From the NCBI GenBank assembly GCA_964410665.1, contig CAYPIE010000013.1, positions 30,983 to 94,982 of the forward strand: a stretch of 64,000 bases of DNA, written 5' to 3'. Position 1 is the stretch's first letter. The number at the start of each line of letters is the position of its first letter. This stretch comes from CAYPIE01 sp964410665. GTDB taxonomy: Bacteria; Planctomycetota; Planctomycetia; Gemmatales; Gemmataceae. Under the pieces are notes generated by a model that worked only from the letters and a program-made list of their open reading frames with translations, did no database searches and was not told the DNA's origin. Below are positions 61,813-64,000 of this stretch, one piece after another. The position numbers were made by a program, and so were the translations under genes.

Positions 61813-61837
61813 TGGAAATGTCGTGATGATTCGCGGC

Positions 61838-61910
61838 CGCGGGTGGTGTGGGCGACACCCGCGTAATAAATGGCCGCGGGTGGTTGGGCGACACCCGCGG
61901 CTTTTGCATT
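61838..61910 (+). terminator. Tandem duplicated hairpins, second with U-tract (attenuator or sRNA end)
   Basis: Two near-identical copies of a roughly 35-base unit. Copy 1: CGCGGGTG (61838-61845) with CACCCGCG (61856-61863). Copy 2: GCCGCGGGTG (61873-61882) with CACCCGCGGC (61892-61901), followed by TTTTGCATTTTT. No plus-strand gene lies upstream that would need this terminator, so it acts either in the leader of the PNPOx-family gene starting at 61953 or ends a short RNA. Confidence 0.6.
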
Positions 61911-61952
61911 TTTCAATGCGTCTCTCTAGACACTTTTAGTTTTCTAGACCTC

Positions 61953-62543
61953 ATGCTTGACCAAACCGCGATTCTGAACTCTGCCTGGGATCACCTGACC
62001 ACCGGCGCACGTGATCGCCGACATCCGATGCACCTGGGCGTCGTGGCCACCGTCTCCCCAAGCGGGCTCCCCGATGCCCGCACGGTGGTTTTACGCCAGG
62101 CCGATCCGGAACAGTGGACGGTGCACTTTCATACGGACTGGCGGGCGCCGAAAGTCACTGCCATCCGACAGCAACCGACCGTGGTCCTGTTGTTTTACCA
62201 CCCCGAAGCACGGATCCAGCTCCGGCTGCACACTCAGGCGACGCTGCATCACGAGGATGCACTGAGTCGCACCATTTGGGAGCAAACCCCCACTTATAGC
62301 CGCGAATGTTATCTCACCCCTCATCCACCCAGTCACCGGGCCGAGACGGCTCCCGGGGAACCGAGTGTCGATACCCAGTTGACCCAAGAAGCCAGTGAAG
62401 CGGGTTATGTCAACTTTACCGTTGTTCGCTGTCAAATTGAGGCTCTAGATTGGCTCCATCTACGGGCGGGGGGCCATGAACGTGCCTGCTTTCACTGGCA
62501 AGCAGAGCAACAGACCTGGCAGTTTCACTGGGTGCACCCATGA
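61953..62543 (+). CDS. Pyridoxamine 5'-phosphate oxidase-family (FMN split-barrel) protein
   Basis: 196 residues from ATG 61953. ARDRRHPMHLGVVATVSPSGLPDARTVVLRQ and the following VHFHTDWRAPKVTAIRQQPTVVLLFYHPEARIQLRL are the FMN-binding split barrel; LTQEASEAGYVNFTVVRCQIEALDWLHLRAGGHERACFHW is a PdxH-like C-terminal half. It is shorter than PdxH and lacks an obvious RRxP substrate motif, so a related FMN enzyme is as likely as true PNP oxidase. No clear ribosome site; a hairpin leader lies upstream. Convergent with ftsY, 12 bases apart. Confidence 0.82.
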   Translation: MLDQTAILNSAWDHLTTGARDRRHPMHLGVVATVSPSGLPDARTVVLRQADPEQWTVHFHTDWRAPKVTAIRQQPTVVLLFYHPEARIQLRLHTQATLHHEDALSRTIWEQTPTYSRECYLTPHPPSHRAETAPGEPSVDTQLTQEASEAGYVNFTVVRCQIEALDWLHLRAGGHERACFHWQAEQQTWQFHWVHP

Positions 62544-62555
62544 CCCTGCCCGGGG

Positions 62556-63473
62556 TTACTTTTCATCAAACAAGGCCTCGACAAAGGCGTCCGGATCGAA
62601 TGGTTGCAAGTCATCGAGCTGTTCGCCAACCCCGATGAATTTCACGGGCAGACCGAGCTTCTGTTTGATCGCGAAAATCACTCCCCCTTTGGCCGTTCCA
62701 TCCAGCTTGCTCAAGATAATGCCAGTACACTGAATCGATTTCGAGAACATCTCGGCCTGGACCAGGGCATTCTGCCCAGTGCTCGCGTCCAGCACCAGCA
62801 ACACTTCGTGCGGTGCCCCGTCGATCTGTTTGCTGACAATGCGGTGAATCTTCTCCAATTCCCGCATGAGGTGGGTCTGTGTGTGCAAGCGGCCGGCCGT
62901 GTCAACAATGACCAGATCAAACTGACGTGCCCGGGCTTTCTCGCAAGTGTCATGTGCCACGCTGGCAGGATCGGCCCCCGGTTGGTTCTTGACAATGTCA
63001 CAGCCAATCCGCTCACTCCAGATGGTGAGTTGCTCGACCGCCGCCGCCCGAAAGGTGTCGCACGCTCCCACCAACACTTTTTTGCCTTCCGACTGGTAGC
63101 GATGTGCGAGTTTGGCGATGGAGGTGGTTTTGCCCGACCCATTGACACCCGCCACGACCACCACCGTCGGACCACTCGCGGCAAAGCGAATCCCTTCCGA
63201 AGGATCGCTGAGACGATCCCGCAGTTGTTGTTTGACAAACTCAGCGACATCCTCGCCGACTTCCTTGTCCTTAAAGGCCTGACGCACCTGGTCAACGATT
63301 TCCGTGGTCGCTTGTCCCCCCACATCGGCGAGATAGAGCCGCCGTTCGAGTTCTTCAAGGAAGTCCTGATCGACCCGGCCACGTAGCCGCAACAGCTCGG
63401 CCACCCCGGAGAACACGCCCCGAGTTTTGGACAAACCTTGCTTGATCTTCTGAAAGATGCTGCGAAACACCAT
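62556..63473 (-). CDS. ftsY: Signal recognition particle receptor FtsY
   Basis: 305 residues: a helical N domain (LLRLRGRVDQDFLEELERRLYLADVGGQ) and the SRP-type GTPase with G1 GVNGSGKTT near 110-118, DTFRAAAVEQL, G3 DTAGR, G4-like SKLDGTAKGG and closer GVGEQLDDLQPFDP. FtsY docks the SRP-ribosome complex at the membrane for co-translational insertion. It lacks the long acidic A domain of the E. coli protein, which is usual outside the enterics. Only the NG core is present. Confidence 0.96.
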   Translation of the reverse strand: MVFRSIFQKIKQGLSKTRGVFSGVAELLRLRGRVDQDFLEELERRLYLADVGGQATTEIVDQVRQAFKDKEVGEDVAEFVKQQLRDRLSDPSEGIRFAASGPTVVVVAGVNGSGKTTSIAKLAHRYQSEGKKVLVGACDTFRAAAVEQLTIWSERIGCDIVKNQPGADPASVAHDTCEKARARQFDLVIVDTAGRLHTQTHLMRELEKIHRIVSKQIDGAPHEVLLVLDASTGQNALVQAEMFSKSIQCTGIILSKLDGTAKGGVIFAIKQKLGLPVKFIGVGEQLDDLQPFDPDAFVEALFDEK

Positions 63474-63740
63474 GCCTTGTCCTCAAGACCACGAGCCTGC
63501 CGTAGTGAAACGCCTGGCTGGCTGCCCCAAAGGTGCCTGGTCAGGCGTGTGTAGAAAGTCGACCCTTGTCGTTGGAGTGCGTTGCCGTTCCAGCCGCTTC
63601 TGCAGCGAACTCCCGAGAGTCCTGGCTCCAGCCATCGGCAGACACGAACGCTGGTCAACGCCCCAAATCGCGGCCGACCATCCCTTCTAGGAATATATGC
63701 GGACCACTCGAGCAAAACTGCGGTTTTTTCGCGAGACAGA

Positions 63741-63980
63741 GGCAGAGGCGGTTGCGAATGCGGAAAAGGCAGAAGCGGTTGCGATGCGAAGTGGCAGCAG
63801 CGGTTGCGATGCGAAGAAGCAGCAGCGGTTGCGGTAAGTCAGAGAGGCAGAGGCGCTTGCGGTGCGGAAGCGGCAGAGGCGGTTGCGGTGCGGAAGCGGC
63901 AGAGGCGGTTGCGGTGCGGGGAAGAAGCAGAAGCGGTTGCGGTGCGGGGAAAGCGGCAGAGGCGCTTGCGGTGCGGGGAA
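63741..63980 (+). repeat. Nine-copy tandem repeat, unit 25-29 bp
   Basis: The unit GGCAGAGGCGGTTGCGGTGC plus a variable GGAAGC-like end is repeated nine times without spacers; lengths run 27, 25, 25, 28, 26, 26, 28, 29 and 26. The core GCGGTTGCG is nearly invariant, with GCGCTTGCG in units 5 and 9. The array lies upstream of ftsY in the opposite direction. A plus-strand frame through it would give an Arg-rich repeat, but unit lengths break the frame and there is no ribosome site. Confidence 0.9.
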
Positions 63981-63982
63981 CC

Positions 63983-64000
63983 CCCGGACTGACGTCCGGG
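63983..64000. other. GC-rich hairpin at the window edge
   Basis: CCCGGAC (63983-63989) pairs with GTCCGGG (63994-64000) around TGAC. Similar in sequence to the 20-bp palindrome at 17035-17054. It may continue beyond the window. Confidence 0.5.

Noticed and set aside
63741..63980. Tandem repeats considered as a CRISPR array
   Set aside because: Units are contiguous with no unique spacers of constant length, and there are no cas genes.

Overview
The window looks like chromosomal DNA of a planctomycete, most likely from the Gemmata/Isosphaera side of the phylum (inference). The supporting signs are: several very large extracellular proteins that begin with a short basic stretch and an L-E-x-R-x-x-P motif instead of a normal signal peptide; a DUF1559 prepilin-like protein with an H-x9-D-G motif; a secreted sulfatase; PQQ-propeller and BNR-propeller proteins; FG-GAP repeat proteins; and high GC with long spurious antisense reading frames. 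No prophage, CRISPR array, rRNA or intact insertion sequence was seen.

Layout. 1-7.5 kb: the 3' part of an IgGFc-binding/Ig-like/RTX protein, a decayed sodium:solute symporter, and a 1240-residue protein joining FG-GAP repeats, a vanadium-haloperoxidase-type domain and an animal-type heme peroxidase domain. 7.7-13.5 kb: four overlapping genes of the known ligase-associated DNA repair module (MBL exonuclease, ATP-dependent ligase, Lhr-type helicase, PdeM phosphoesterase). 13.5-18.4 kb: a membrane protein with a Cys-rich tail, a VOC protein, a PQQ propeller and an STN-domain protein. 18.6-23.3 kb: a regulatory block with a promoter-headed structured leader or small RNA upstream of csrA, a CoA-binding protein, a FliA/WhiG sigma factor, and a histidine kinase with a receiver-XRE regulator. 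23.4-34.3 kb: a giant repeat/cohesin/dockerin protein, a tandem-secretin protein, a trypsin-like protease with FG-GAP repeats and a DUF3500 protein.

34.5-45.6 kb: tRNA-Val(GAC), a Tat-exported C45-type hydrolase divergent from an arylsulfatase, transposase debris, a GAF protein overlapping a Uup-type ABC-F gene, a threonine/serine dehydratase, a DUF1559 protein, and gatA-gatC-rpmB. 45.7-54.2 kb: Mn-type superoxide dismutase, a small lipoprotein, a primary-type sigma factor, a receiver-GGDEF protein followed 4 nt later by glcE-glcF, a DapA-family aldolase and a xylose-isomerase-like TIM barrel. 54.5-64 kb: a structured element, an extracellular repeat protein, an MDR dehydrogenase overlapping a TSUP permease, a BNR/VPS10-like propeller, an orphan hairpin leader, a PNPOx-family protein, ftsY, and a nine-copy 26-bp tandem repeat.

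The observations I rate highest are the haloperoxidase-heme peroxidase fusion, the shared LExRxxP N-terminus on four unrelated exported-looking proteins that lack hydrophobic signal peptides, and the promoter-hairpin leader upstream of csrA. Domain calls are from reading the sequence; no database search or structure prediction was run.
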